Positions 27,723-37,683 are shown, numbered from the stretch's first letter. The stretch: DNA of 64,000 bases from Clostridiales bacterium (GCA_012838425.1 DUPG01000011.1:1-64000); one strand, 5' to 3'. Made by a program: numbers and translations. The notes: generated by a model from the sequence alone, not told the origin.

Positions 27723-30374
27723 ATGAACGACAAACAGGAAATGCCAAAGAGCTATAGCCATTCTACCGTTGAGAGCAGAATCTATGAATGGTGGGAGAAT
27801 TCGGGCTTTTTCGGTGCAAATCCGAATGAGAGCAAAGCACCGTTCTGTATTGTGATGCCCCCGCCCAATATCACGGGGCAATTACATATGGGGCACGCGC
27901 TTGACAACACGCTGCAAGATGTCATTATCCGCTACAAGCGCATGAGCGGCTTTGAAACGCTGTGGCTGCCGGGAACGGACCACGCGTCAATAGCAACCGA
28001 GGTTAAGATAGTAGAGGAGATGGCAGGCGAGGGCTTAACCAAGGAGCAAATAGGCAGAGAAGCCTTTTTAGAGCGCGCATGGAATTGGCGTAACACATAC
28101 GGCACACGAATTGTTGCACAGCTCAGAAAGTTAGGTTCGTCATGCGACTGGTCAAGAGAGCGTTTCACGATGGACGAGGGCTGTTCTAAGGCGGTTAATC
28201 AGGTATTCGTTTCGCTTTACGAAAAAGGGCTGATATATCGCGGAAACAGAATAGTAAACTGGTGTACGGACTGCCAGACGGCAATTTCCGACGCAGAGGT
28301 AGAGTTCGAGGAGCAGGAGTCTAATCTGTGGCATGTAAGATACGACGCTCCCGACAAATCGTATTCGATTATATGCGCCACAACACGCCCCGAAACAATA
28401 TTGGGCGATACGGGCATTGCGGTTAACCCGAATGACGACAGATACAAGCACTTGGTAGGCAAAACCGTATTGGTTCCCGTAATAAACAGGGAAATACCGA
28501 TAGTTGCCGACGAGTATGTTGAAATAGAGTTCGGAACGGGCGCAGTTAAAATCACGCCCTCGCATGACCCGAACGACTTTGAGGTAGGCATACGCACCGG
28601 CCTGCCCCAGCTATGCGTATTCACCCCCGACGGCTTCGTAAACGAGCAGGGCGGAAAATATAAGGGCATAAGCATCAAAGAGTGCAGAAAGGTTTTCGTA
28701 AAAGACTTGGAAGCCGCCGGCGCGTTAGTAAAAATCGAGCCCTACAAGCACAATGTAGGCACCTGCTATCGCTGCGGCACAACCATAGAGCCTTTGGTTT
28801 CAAAGCAATGGTTCATCGATATAAAGCCGTTGGCGAAGCGCGCCATTGAAGCGGTTGAAAGCGGCGAAATCAGATTCGTTCCCGAGAGATACGCAAAAAC
28901 CTACTTCAACTGGATGAACAACATACGCGACTGGTGCATATCCCGTCAGCTATGGTGGGGGCACAGGATTCCCGCATGGCATTGCGAGGACTGCGGCGAA
29001 ATCACAGTCAGCGCGACTACCCCAAGCAAATGTAAGCATTGCGGCAGCGAACGCATAAAGCAGGACCCCGATGTATTGGATACATGGTTCTCGTCGGGCA
29101 TGTGGCCTTTCTCGACTCTGGGCTGGCCGGAAAACACCGCCGATTTGCGCTGTTTCTACCCTACTAACACGCTTGTAACGGGCTACGACATAATTTTCTT
29201 CTGGATAGCGCGCATGATTATGTTCGGCTACTATGTAATGGGCGAAAAACCCTTCGATACGGTTTACGTTCATGGCATAGTACGCGACGAATTAGGCAGA
29301 AAGATGTCAAAGTCATTGGGCAACGGCATTGACCCGTTAGAAGTAATTGAGAAATACGGAGCCGACGCGCTGAGGTTCTCGCTTATCACGGGCAACTCCG
29401 CCGGCAACGATATGCGCTTTTACGATGAAAAGGTAAACGCCGCAAGCAACTTCTGCAACAAGGTTTATAACGCTACAAGGTTCGTGCTTATGAACCTGGG
29501 CGACGAAAAAATTGAGGAAATCGACCTCAATAAGCTTGATATTGCGGATAAATGGATACTGCACAGGCTGAATGAGGTTATAAGAGATGTAACAAATCAT
29601 CTTGACTCATACGACCTTAACTTAGCCGCAGAGCGCATATACGACTTTATATGGTCAGAATTCTGCGACTGGTATATCGAGATGGCAAAGCCGCGCCTGT
29701 ATGGCGAAAACGCGGAGGGCAAGGCGACTGCGAAGTCGGTTCTGGTATATGTGCTTGACAAGTCGTTCAAGCTTTTGCACCCGTTCATGCCGTTCATTAC
29801 GGAGGAGCTGTATCAGCACCTGCCCAATAGCGAAGAAACCATAATGCGTTCAGAATTCCCGAAAGCAAGGGCTGAGTTCGACTTCCCGAATGAAGCAAAT
29901 GCTTTCAATGCGATAATGGACTTGGTACGCAGTATAAGAAATGTTCGCAAGGAAACCAACTGCCCGCCCGCTAAGCGAATTTCAATAGACTTGGTTTATT
30001 TCGATAAGAAGGACGAAGAATATCTGAAGCAGGCGTCGGCATACTTCACAAAGCTTGCGGGTGCTGAAAATGTATGGCTGTTTGCGGACAAAAGCCAAAT
30101 CCCCGAAAATGCCGTATCCGCTATTTCAAGCATTGCGGAGGCGTTTATACCCATGGGCGAGCTTGTTGATGCTGAAAAGGAAACAGAGCGCGTAAGCAAG
30201 GAGCTTGAGAAGATTCAAGCCGAAATAAACCGCTTCGAATCCAAGCTCAACAATCCGGGCTTCGTAAGCAAGGCACCCAAGGCGGTTGTTGACGAGGAAA
30301 GGGCAAAGCTGCAATCGGCAAAGAATATAGAAAGTAAGCTGTTAGAACGCTTAGAGCAGCTGAAAAAGCTATGA
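27723..30374 (+). CDS. valS: Valyl-tRNA synthetase
   Basis: A class I synthetase of 883 residues. The HIGH-type motif is PPPNITGQLHMGHALDNTL, and the KMSKS loop is GRKMSKSLGNGIDPLEV. The editing CP1 domain contains TTRPETILGDTGIAVNP. The C-terminus is a charged coiled coil (about 815-883), as in other ValRS, which contacts the tRNA. I chose ATG 27723 after GGGAGG; the frame upstream is the T-box. It overlaps folC in ATGA. Confidence 0.97.
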   Translation: MNDKQEMPKSYSHSTVESRIYEWWENSGFFGANPNESKAPFCIVMPPPNITGQLHMGHALDNTLQDVIIRYKRMSGFETLWLPGTDHASIATEVKIVEEMAGEGLTKEQIGREAFLERAWNWRNTYGTRIVAQLRKLGSSCDWSRERFTMDEGCSKAVNQVFVSLYEKGLIYRGNRIVNWCTDCQTAISDAEVEFEEQESNLWHVRYDAPDKSYSIICATTRPETILGDTGIAVNPNDDRYKHLVGKTVLVPVINREIPIVADEYVEIEFGTGAVKITPSHDPNDFEVGIRTGLPQLCVFTPDGFVNEQGGKYKGISIKECRKVFVKDLEAAGALVKIEPYKHNVGTCYRCGTTIEPLVSKQWFIDIKPLAKRAIEAVESGEIRFVPERYAKTYFNWMNNIRDWCISRQLWWGHRIPAWHCEDCGEITVSATTPSKCKHCGSERIKQDPDVLDTWFSSGMWPFSTLGWPENTADLRCFYPTNTLVTGYDIIFFWIARMIMFGYYVMGEKPFDTVYVHGIVRDELGRKMSKSLGNGIDPLEVIEKYGADALRFSLITGNSAGNDMRFYDEKVNAASNFCNKVYNATRFVLMNLGDEKIEEIDLNKLDIADKWILHRLNEVIRDVTNHLDSYDLNLAAERIYDFIWSEFCDWYIEMAKPRLYGENAEGKATAKSVLVYVLDKSFKLLHPFMPFITEELYQHLPNSEETIMRSEFPKARAEFDFPNEANAFNAIMDLVRSIRNVRKETNCPPAKRISIDLVYFDKKDEEYLKQASAYFTKLAGAENVWLFADKSQIPENAVSAISSIAEAFIPMGELVDAEKETERVSKELEKIQAEINRFESKLNNPGFVSKAPKAVVDEERAKLQSAKNIESKLLERLEQLKKL

Positions 30375-31639
30375 CGAGGTTTTACACACTACCGGCAGAG
30401 AACAGAAGCTATGAGGAGGCAAGGCAGTTTATTGAAACGGTGTTTCGCCTGCTTCCTCATAATACGCCCCTGAAAAAGATTCAGATAGCCGGCACCAACG
30501 GCAAGGGCTCAACAGCGGCAATGCTTGCGAGCATATTAAGGGCTTCTGGGTATAAAACGGGGCTTAACATATCGCCTTCGCTCATTTATGTAAACGAGCG
30601 CATAAGCATTGACGGCGAGTATATTTCTGACGACGATTTATTGCGTTATCAGCCTATTATAGAAGAAGCCGAGAGGATATGCGGCAGGACCTTCGGCGGG
30701 TTCGAGCACATCACAGCCGCCGCGGCGATGTTCTTTTCCGAACAAGCTGTGGATTTCGCCGTAATGGAAACGGGCTTGGGCGGCAGGTTTGATACGGTTT
30801 CTGCGGTTGAAAAGCTGATTTTATCGTCTATCACAAGCATTGGCTTTGACCATATGCATATGCTGGGCAATTCGTTAGAGCAAATAGCCTATGAAAAGTG
30901 CGGAATAATGAGAACTGGCGTTCCCTGCGTTATACACCCTCAAAGCAACGGCGCATATTCGGCTATATTTTCTTCGGCGGATTCGCTGAACTGCAAGCTA
31001 ATAGATGTTCGCACCTGCACGGTTACGGATAATCAGGTTAATAACACAAGACAAAGCATGAATATACATGTGCGCGGCGAGGATTATTTCGTGGATATCC
31101 CCCTTTTGGGCGAGCATCAGCACGCGAACGCCTCAAACGCGCTGTTGTGCGCCTTGGCATTGCGCGATATGGGCTATACGAACATCACGAAAGCCACAAT
31201 AGAGCGCGGATTCTGTGAAACCAGCTGGCACGGGCGCTTGGAAACTGTGAAGCTTCCTATTGTTGACTGCCCCATTATAATTGACGGTGCGCACAATGTT
31301 TCCGCAATGAACGCTTTGGCGAAAACGCTTAATGTGCTGTATCCGAATAAAACCCATGTTGTACTTCTATCCATAATGGCAGACAAGGATATTCCCGCTA
31401 TTTTGAACCAAATGTTAGGCTTTGCGAGTAAAATTGTATGCGTGAAGGTGAATTCAAGAGCTATTGACGCGGACAAGCTGTGCGAATTAGCCAAAGCACA
31501 CTACTTCGAAGCCTATTGCGCCGATTCGGTGGAGGAAGGCGTAAGATTAGCCGCAAGGCTATCAAACGGGCAGGGCTTCTTGGCGGCAGGGTCGCTGTAC
31601 TTGGCTGGGAAGATACTGTCGCTCCAAAGCAGCGTATGA
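30371..31639 (+). CDS. folC: Folylpolyglutamate synthase/dihydrofolate synthase
   Basis: Adds glutamate to folates (and to dihydropteroate in bifunctional forms). The 422-residue protein has the P-loop IAGTNGKGSTAAML, the family segment FAVMETGLGGRFDTV and SFDH-like SIGFDHMHMLG, followed by IDGAHNV. It is translationally coupled to valS by a four-base overlap, the usual Bacillota valS-folC arrangement, so the valine T-box also controls this folate gene. The 3' end runs into hairpin repeats. Confidence 0.94.
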   Translation: MTRFYTLPAENRSYEEARQFIETVFRLLPHNTPLKKIQIAGTNGKGSTAAMLASILRASGYKTGLNISPSLIYVNERISIDGEYISDDDLLRYQPIIEEAERICGRTFGGFEHITAAAAMFFSEQAVDFAVMETGLGGRFDTVSAVEKLILSSITSIGFDHMHMLGNSLEQIAYEKCGIMRTGVPCVIHPQSNGAYSAIFSSADSLNCKLIDVRTCTVTDNQVNNTRQSMNIHVRGEDYFVDIPLLGEHQHANASNALLCALALRDMGYTNITKATIERGFCETSWHGRLETVKLPIVDCPIIIDGAHNVSAMNALAKTLNVLYPNKTHVVLLSIMADKDIPAILNQMLGFASKIVCVKVNSRAIDADKLCELAKAHYFEAYCADSVEEGVRLAARLSNGQGFLAAGSLYLAGKILSLQSSV

Positions 31640-31820
31640 GCACACCCTGCGGGTGAATGAAGACGCGCCTGTGGCATCTTCATTCACGCAAAGCGTGTCT
31701 TCATTGCGATATCACTAAAAGCGGACGCGCAATGCGCGCCCCTGCAATTGTTTATCTTCATTCGGGCGCAAGCCCGTCTTATTTCAGCGACTGCGTCGCT
31801 GGCTTCATGGCTCTTTCAGA
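31640..31820. repeat. Hairpin-repeat array between folC and ileS
   Basis: Stems ACCCTGCGGGT, CACGC-AAA-GCGTG, CGGGC-GCAA-GCCCG and AGCGAC-TGC-GTCGCT are joined by GAATGAAGAC or its complement. The middle part (about 31670-31750) is the reverse complement of the block at 23750-23800, including GCGATATCACTAAAAGCGGACGCGC in near-identical form. It lies between convergent folC and ileS and could serve both as a terminator region. Confidence 0.75.
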
Positions 31821-31822
31821 GC

Positions 31823-34800
31823 TTATTCGTTCACCTTAACCCCAAGCGTTACCGTTTCGCCGTTAACGTCCCATTCCTTCGTATATCCGCCCATTACGCC
31901 GGTTATTATTGTATCGGCTAATGTATCGGCGCATATTTCCTTGCCGAAGCGGTCAAATATATCGGCTATCCTCTCGTTGCCCATATGGTATATAACTATG
32001 CGGTCGGTAACATTGAAGTCGGCCTCCTTGCGCATTGTCTGCACCTTCGATACCAGCTCGCGCACAAAGCCCTCGTCTATAAGCTCCTGAGTAAGAGTCG
32101 TTGCAAGCACTACCGTAAAGCCGTTATCGCTTGCGGAGGCATAGCCCTCCTTGCGCTCGGTTTCAACTAACACATCTACGGGAGCAAGCACTATATGCTC
32201 ACCTTCTAAATCGAACTCATAATTCCTGCCCTCTGCGTGCGTCTTAACTATTTCATTGCTGTTTTCAAGCAGGTGCGCCGATATGCTCTTTAACAGCTTG
32301 CCATAGCGCGGCCCAAGTGTTTTGAGCTGCGGCTTCACTCTATATGAGATATACTCCGAAGCGTCTGAAACGAACCGCACATTATGCACATTCAGCTCTT
32401 CCGCCAATATGTTCACATACATTTTAGGAAGCTGTGCGCCCTGAACAAGTATTTCCGACAACGGCTGGCGATTCTTTATATTCGCCTGATTGCGCGCCGC
32501 CCTGCCCAATGCGCAGAGAGCAAGCACATTGTCCATATTCTCCTCCGCCTGCTCGTCTATGCGGCTTTGATCGTATGCCGGGAAGTCCAAAAGATGCACC
32601 GACACAGGCGCGTTCTTGTCGCAGGTGCGTACTATATTCTGATATATCATCTCCGCCAGGAAAGGCGTGAAAGGCGCTGTAAGGCGTGCCATGGTTTCAA
32701 GCACAGTGTATAGCGTCATATATGCCGCCTCCTTATCGGGAGTCATGCCGCTGCCCCAGAAGCGTTCGCGACATCTGCGCACGTACCAGTTAGACAGGTC
32801 ATCTGAGAATCTCAGCATTTCCCTTGCCGCCTCGGTTATCTTGTATTCCTCCAAGCAGCTGTCAACCGTCTTTATAAGCGTATTCAAGCGCGAAAGCACC
32901 CACTTATCCATTACGGTTATGTTTTCCTCACGCAATACATGCTTTGTGGGGTCGAACTCGTCTATATCCGCGTACAGCACATAGAAGGCGTAGGTGTTCC
33001 AAAGAGTGCCTATGAACTTGCGCTGCGCCTCGCTTACCGCCTCATGTGAATATCTGTTAGGCAGCCACGGGCTCGAATTTATGTAGTAGTACCAGCGCAC
33101 AGCGTCGGCGCCCTGCCTTTTCAGCGCTTCCTCGGGAGCTATTACGTTGCCCTTGTGCTTGCTCATCTTGATACCGTGCTTATCCTGTACGTGCCCTAAC
33201 ACAAGGCAGTTTCTGAAAGGCGGTTCGTCAAACAGGCAGACCGATATAGCCATAAGCGTATAGAACCAGCCGCGAGTCTGGTCAACCGCTTCGGATATGT
33301 AGTCCGCGGGATAGCGGCGCATGAACTCATCTCTGTTCTCAAAGGGATAGTGCCATTGCGCGAATGGCATTGAGCCCGAATCGAACCAGCAGTCCAGCAC
33401 CGAGGGCTCGCGCTTCATCGTAGAGCCGCACTTTAAGCAATCGAATGTAACCTCATCTATATAGGGCTTATGAAGCTCTATGCCCTCATATTCCTTGCCG
33501 GCGCGCTCAACAAGCTGTGCTCTGCTTCCCACAACCTCTATTTCGCCGCACTTCTCGCATACCCATACGGGCAGGGGCGTACCCCAGTAACGCTCACGCG
33601 ATACTCCCCAATCTATTATGTTCTCCAAGAAATTGCCCATTCTGCCGTCGCGTATGTATTCGGGTATCCAGTTTATTGACTTGTTGAAAGCTAAAAGCTT
33701 GTCCTTCAGCTGTGTCATCTTTATAAACCAGCTCTCGCGGGCGTAGTATAAAAGCGGAGTGTCGCAGCGCCAGCAGAAAGGATAGTCATGCTCGAATTCC
33801 GCTGTTTTGAACAGCCTGCCGTTCGCCTTTATGTCGGATATTATCTGCTTGTCGGCTGTTTTTACGAACATACCTGCCCATGGGGTTGTGTCTGTCAGCT
33901 GTCCCCTGTCGTTTACAAGCTGTATGAAGGGCAAATCGTAGTTTCGGCCCACTCGCGCGTCGTCCTCACCGAATGCGGGGGCTATATGCACTATGCCCGA
34001 ACCGTCGGTAAGCGTTACATAATCGTCCTCCACTATTCTGTACGGCTTCGCGTCGGGCATGAAGTCAACAAGCTTGAAAAGCGGCTCATACTCCAAGCCC
34101 ACAAGCTCGGCACCTGTGTAGGTTTCCAATATTTCGGGCTTATCCTCGCCGAAAACGCTATCAATGAGGCCCTTTGCAAGCAAAAGCTTTTCGCCGTTAT
34201 AAAGCACCTTCGCGTATTCGAACTTAGCGTTTACGCATAAGCCCACATTTGAGGGCAATGTCCATGGAGTAGTTGTCCACACCAGCGCGCTGCAATCGAA
34301 ATTCTTTATGGGGAATGTAACGAATATAGATGTTTCCTTAACCGTTTTATAGCCCTGCGCGGTTTCGTGCGAGGAAAGCGCTGTGCCGCAGCGGGGGCAG
34401 TACGGAACAATCTTGTAGCCTTTATATAACAGTCCCTTGTCGGCTATCGTCTTTATAGCCCACCATACAGATTCTATGTAATTGTTGTCATAAGTGATAT
34501 ATGGATTCTCCATATCCGCCCAGTAGCCTACGCTGTCGGACATATTCTCCCATGCGCCCTTGTACTTCCATACGGATTCCTTGCACTTCTTTATAAAGGG
34601 CTCAACGCCGTATTTCTCTATCTGCGGCTTACCGTCTAAGCCCAGCTCCTTTTCTACCTCAAGCTCTACGGGCAGGCCGTGCGTGTCCCAGCCCGCCTTC
34701 CTTAAAACATTAAAGCCCTTCATAGTGCGGTAGCGGGGGATTATATCCTTCATGGCACGGGTCAATATATGCCCCATATGCGGCTTGCCGTTTGCGGTGG

Positions 34801-34942
34801 GCGGACCGTCATAAAAAGTGTACGCGGGCGCACCCTCTCTCAGCTCTATTGTTTTTTCAAATACCTTGTTCGCTTTCCAGAACTCAAGAATTTCCTTTTC
34901 GCGTTCAACGAAGTTCAGCGAAGTATCAACCTTCTTATACAT
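31823..34942 (-). CDS. ileS: Isoleucyl-tRNA synthetase, long (IleS2-like) form
   Basis: A class I synthetase of 1039 residues. The HIGH-type motif reads GPPTANGKPHMGHILTRAMKD and the KMSKS loop reads GIKMSKHKGNVIAPEEAL. Length, the RKAGWDTHGLPVE segment and the KMSKH variant match the eukaryote-like IleS2 type rather than the roughly 920-residue IleS1, and IleS2 enzymes elsewhere tolerate mupirocin. The CP1 editing site shows WTTTPWTLPSN. A purine-rich AGGAGGAG lies just before the ATG at 34942. The gene has its own T-box and consensus promoter. Confidence 0.96.
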   Translation of the reverse strand: MYKKVDTSLNFVEREKEILEFWKANKVFEKTIELREGAPAYTFYDGPPTANGKPHMGHILTRAMKDIIPRYRTMKGFNVLRKAGWDTHGLPVELEVEKELGLDGKPQIEKYGVEPFIKKCKESVWKYKGAWENMSDSVGYWADMENPYITYDNNYIESVWWAIKTIADKGLLYKGYKIVPYCPRCGTALSSHETAQGYKTVKETSIFVTFPIKNFDCSALVWTTTPWTLPSNVGLCVNAKFEYAKVLYNGEKLLLAKGLIDSVFGEDKPEILETYTGAELVGLEYEPLFKLVDFMPDAKPYRIVEDDYVTLTDGSGIVHIAPAFGEDDARVGRNYDLPFIQLVNDRGQLTDTTPWAGMFVKTADKQIISDIKANGRLFKTAEFEHDYPFCWRCDTPLLYYARESWFIKMTQLKDKLLAFNKSINWIPEYIRDGRMGNFLENIIDWGVSRERYWGTPLPVWVCEKCGEIEVVGSRAQLVERAGKEYEGIELHKPYIDEVTFDCLKCGSTMKREPSVLDCWFDSGSMPFAQWHYPFENRDEFMRRYPADYISEAVDQTRGWFYTLMAISVCLFDEPPFRNCLVLGHVQDKHGIKMSKHKGNVIAPEEALKRQGADAVRWYYYINSSPWLPNRYSHEAVSEAQRKFIGTLWNTYAFYVLYADIDEFDPTKHVLREENITVMDKWVLSRLNTLIKTVDSCLEEYKITEAAREMLRFSDDLSNWYVRRCRERFWGSGMTPDKEAAYMTLYTVLETMARLTAPFTPFLAEMIYQNIVRTCDKNAPVSVHLLDFPAYDQSRIDEQAEENMDNVLALCALGRAARNQANIKNRQPLSEILVQGAQLPKMYVNILAEELNVHNVRFVSDASEYISYRVKPQLKTLGPRYGKLLKSISAHLLENSNEIVKTHAEGRNYEFDLEGEHIVLAPVDVLVETERKEGYASASDNGFTVVLATTLTQELIDEGFVRELVSKVQTMRKEADFNVTDRIVIYHMGNERIADIFDRFGKEICADTLADTIITGVMGGYTKEWDVNGETVTLGVKVNE

Positions 34943-34944
34943 TG

Positions 34945-35257
34945 CTCCTCCTCTTTTCTATATAAAAATACGCCCTGCTCCACAACGGGACGCAGAGGCG
35001 CGCGTTACCACCCGAATTGAAGAAAGCTGCTTCTATTATTTCTATTTCGCTTTTCTCCCACTCAAAACCCTTAACGCAGGTATGCGGCACCGGCTAATTA
35101 TATTCCAAATATGTTCACCGATGCGCTCACAGAGGATACCATACTGTCAGCAGCATACTGCCTTTCACCATACGCAGCTCGCTGAATGTGCTCAAACCAG
35201 CAGGCGTGTTCTGCTCAACGCTTTATTTATTAACTTTTTGGCTTTTTCAGCCTTGTC
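34945..35257 (-). promoter_or_regulatory. T-box leader of ileS (tRNA-Ile sensing)
   Basis: On the minus strand the core GGGTGGTAACGCGCG (34999-35013 on the plus coordinates) is followed by a GC-rich hairpin (GCGTCCC...GGGCG) and TATTTTTAT, the terminator. The upstream Stem I region includes GTATGGTATCCTC, where ATC could be the isoleucine specifier. The leader is about 310 nt. The T-box core is certain, the specifier is a guess. Confidence 0.9.
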
Positions 35258-35263
35258 CGTTAG

Positions 35264-35292
35264 ATTATATTTGAAATATACTTAGCTGTCAA
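35264..35292 (-). promoter_or_regulatory. Consensus sigma-A promoter of ileS
   Basis: On the minus strand TTGACA (35292-35287), exactly 17 bp, TATAAT (35269-35264). It faces away from the acyltransferase promoter; their -35 boxes are 20 bp apart. Confidence 0.88.
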
Positions 35293-35312
35293 GCCGATAT
35301 TTTCGACTATGT

Positions 35313-35341
35313 TTGACATGGTTTAGCCCCAAGGGTATAAT
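35313..35341 (+). promoter_or_regulatory. Consensus sigma-A promoter of the acyltransferase gene
   Basis: TTGACA (35313-35318), 17 bp, TATAAT (35336-35341), 28 bp before the start codon. Confidence 0.88.
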
Positions 35342-35369
35342 ATGAAAATTGATGTTTAAGGAGTAAGCT

Positions 35370-36509
35370 ATGGAAAATGGCGTTTTAGGCACTAAGCAGC
35401 GCGACACATACTTGGATATTGCCAAGGCTATCGGTATTCTTATGGTAATATACGCGCATGTATCTTTGAGCGGCATTTTATACACAACCTTTTACGCTTT
35501 TCATATTCCTTTGTTCTTCGTAGTCGCGGGAATGACATTCAACAATAAAAAGCACACCTCCTTTAAGACCTTCGCTGCTAATAAAGCCAAGCGCTTGCTT
35601 TTGCCCTACCTTATTTATTCGTTAGCGACATTCGCGTGGTGGGCTTGGGTTGAGGTTCCTATTAGCGGCACATTGGGCGGCGCAGGCAAGACCATATTCG
35701 ACTCATTCATTCAGATATTTTTGGCGCAAGGCTCATTGGGCTATATGACGCATAACTTGGCCTTATGGTTCGTGCCCTGCTTATTTATTGCCGAAATAAT
35801 TTACTACTTCGTAAACAAGCTGTCCAAAGCCACTAAAATTACTATTTGCGTGGCGTTTGCTTTGCTGGGCTGGGGAATAAACATACTGGGTCAGACTCAT
35901 TCATGGCTTATTAACCTGCCTTGGAGCCTTGAGGTAGCTTTTTCGGCACAGCTTTTTATTCTGATAGGCGACCTTATGGGCAGCAATGGCGGCAGGCAGA
36001 GGATTAGAGAGCATGTTACGAAGTTTAAGATTCCGTACCTGATTGCTATTCCTTTCGCATGTGTGGCGCTTTACTGCATAGCAGAGCTTAACATAAACAC
36101 CTCTGCGCTTATTGACCCGTTTGCTTTCGCTGAAATGCGTGTTTCAATGGGCTCTAACGCGCTGGGAAATCCGCTTTTATTCTACTTCAACGCTATGTTA
36201 GGCGTATGGATTGTGCTGATTATATCCGTTCTGCTTGAAAGGTTAGTTATGAAGCGCGCGGAGTACGGCAATTCTGTTCTGCTTTGGCTGGGCGTAAATT
36301 CTTACGGGCTTATGTGCGTGCATTTCCCCGTAAAGCGCAGGGCTATTGCTTTTATCGCTGATTTGTTCCGCGTTTCGTCAAGCTATGCAAGCTATGACCT
36401 GCTGTATAGCTTCCTTGCGTTTATCGTAACCATGCTGTTCTCTGTGATTATAGTTGTGGTGTCAGACGCCTTCAAGCAGGCTATATCTATAAAAGAATTC
36501 CGAGAATAG
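35370..36509 (+). CDS. Acyltransferase 3 family membrane protein
   Basis: A 379-residue integral membrane protein of the acyltransferase 3 family, which O-acylates sugars of peptidoglycan, polysaccharides or small molecules. It begins RDTYLDIAKAIGILMVIYAH, with the conserved His of this family, followed by FHIPLFFVVAGM. About ten hydrophobic helices follow, with a basic end. TAAGGAG precedes the ATG. It has its own promoter and no neighbour in the same operon, so the acceptor cannot be inferred. Confidence 0.9.
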   Translation: MENGVLGTKQRDTYLDIAKAIGILMVIYAHVSLSGILYTTFYAFHIPLFFVVAGMTFNNKKHTSFKTFAANKAKRLLLPYLIYSLATFAWWAWVEVPISGTLGGAGKTIFDSFIQIFLAQGSLGYMTHNLALWFVPCLFIAEIIYYFVNKLSKATKITICVAFALLGWGINILGQTHSWLINLPWSLEVAFSAQLFILIGDLMGSNGGRQRIREHVTKFKIPYLIAIPFACVALYCIAELNINTSALIDPFAFAEMRVSMGSNALGNPLLFYFNAMLGVWIVLIISVLLERLVMKRAEYGNSVLLWLGVNSYGLMCVHFPVKRRAIAFIADLFRVSSSYASYDLLYSFLAFIVTMLFSVIIVVVSDAFKQAISIKEFRE

Positions 36510-36514
36510 CTGCC

Positions 36515-36725
36515 CTGCGGAGCGAATGAATACAGCGATAAACAGCTGAATAAAGACGCCTTATGGGCAAATGAAACATCAAGTTATAGCGCATGCAAGG
36601 TGCGCTTTTTCATTTTGACACTTTATCTGACAACGCAATATCCTTTTTCATTCTCCACAGGCATATATATTCAGTGCGCAAGCATTGTCTTCATTCGGGC
36701 ATAGCCCGCCCTTCCCCGCAACTAT
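36515..36725. repeat. Hairpin-repeat cluster before the XRE gene
   Basis: GAATGAATAC, GAATAAAGAC and AAATGAAAC linkers with short stems, later GTCTTCATTCGGGCATAGCCCG in the opposite orientation. No gene from 36510 to 36819. Confidence 0.55.
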
Positions 36726-36765
36726 TGGTTGCACGACGCGCAACTATGGCGCAAACGAAATTTCC

Positions 36766-36794
36766 TTCAAAACTAAACGCGTGTATTGTATAAT
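36766..36794 (+). promoter_or_regulatory. Probable promoter of the XRE gene
   Basis: TTCAAA (36766-36771), 17 bp, TATAAT (36789-36794), 25 bp before the start codon. The -35 is weak. Confidence 0.55.
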
Positions 36795-36819
36795 GATAAA
36801 AAAGCGAAGGGAGAAGTAT

Positions 36820-37533
36820 ATGACATTAGAAGTAGCTAACAAATTGACCGAATTGCGAAAGAACGCGGGACTTTCGCAGGAGGATGTTGCCGCAAAGCTT
36901 GGTGTTAGCCGACAGGCAGTATCGAAATGGGAATGCGGAGAGGCTTCGCCTGATATGGATAATCTGATTGCGCTGTCGCAGCTATATGATGTATCGGTTG
37001 ACGAAATACTGTGCATAAAGCGCGAGGACGACGACAAGAAGAATCGTCGCAGAGTGAAGGTTGACCTTCCTTTTATTCATGTAGATATTAACGAGGATCC
37101 TTCTGACGAGGAGAAGGAGCGCGTAAAGGTTGATATGCCTTTCATTCATGTTGACACGACTGACGATGACGACTCCGTAGAGGTTGAATACGATTGCGAC
37201 GAGGAGGGAGATAGGCATACTGTGCATATTCGTCATAAGTCGCGCTGGCTGAGCTTTCCCTACCCCGTTTTAGTTGTCGCTGCATACCTGTTTTTAGGCT
37301 TTCAGTATCATTGGTGGCATCCGGGCTGGGTATTGTTCTTATCAATTCCGCTGTATTACTGGTTAGTCTCGTGCATTGTTAACAAGAGCTTAAAATCCTT
37401 TCCCGTTGCAGTAGTTATTGCGCTTGTGTACCTGTACTTGGGCTTCTTTCATCAGCTGTGGCATCCGTATTGGATTCTGTTCATACTGATTCCGGTGTTT
37501 GACTTTTTGTTAAAGCCAAGAAGGAAGAAATAA
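36820..37533 (+). CDS. XRE-family HTH regulator with C-terminal membrane domain
   Basis: A 237-residue protein. Residues 1-65 are an XRE helix-turn-helix (LTELRKNAGLSQEDVAAKLG, SRQAVSKWECGEASPD). The middle is acidic and holds two copies of VKVD(L/M)PFIHVD about 30 residues apart. The last 90 residues carry two similar membrane units, each ending in a WHPxWxLF-type phrase (WHPGWVLFLSIP and WHPYWILFILIP). A membrane-tethered DNA-binding protein is implied; the signal is unknown. ATG 36820 follows GAAGGGAGAAG; the frame upstream is repeat-derived. Confidence 0.85.
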   Translation: MTLEVANKLTELRKNAGLSQEDVAAKLGVSRQAVSKWECGEASPDMDNLIALSQLYDVSVDEILCIKREDDDKKNRRRVKVDLPFIHVDINEDPSDEEKERVKVDMPFIHVDTTDDDDSVEVEYDCDEEGDRHTVHIRHKSRWLSFPYPVLVVAAYLFLGFQYHWWHPGWVLFLSIPLYYWLVSCIVNKSLKSFPVAVVIALVYLYLGFFHQLWHPYWILFILIPVFDFLLKPRRKK

Positions 37534-37549
37534 GCGCATAGCTGCGTAT

Positions 37550-37569
37550 GCCCCGAAAGGGGCTTTTTT
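37550..37569 (+). terminator. Terminator of the XRE gene
   Basis: GCCCC-GAAA-GGGGC then TTTTTT, 17 bp after the stop. Confidence 0.88.
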
Positions 37570-37683
37570 CATATGAATACACACTACGCGTGAACGAATA
37601 TAGCTGCAGGCGGTTGAACAGCTGTACGGTTATCCCAAATAATTCCATATAACCGCTGCTCATAATTTACCCGGCGGATTATT

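Noticed and set aside
27181..27747. N-terminal extension of the acetyltransferase to 373 residues
   Set aside because: The extension runs antisense through the valS promoter and T-box and through repeats; ATG 27180 has a proper ribosome site.
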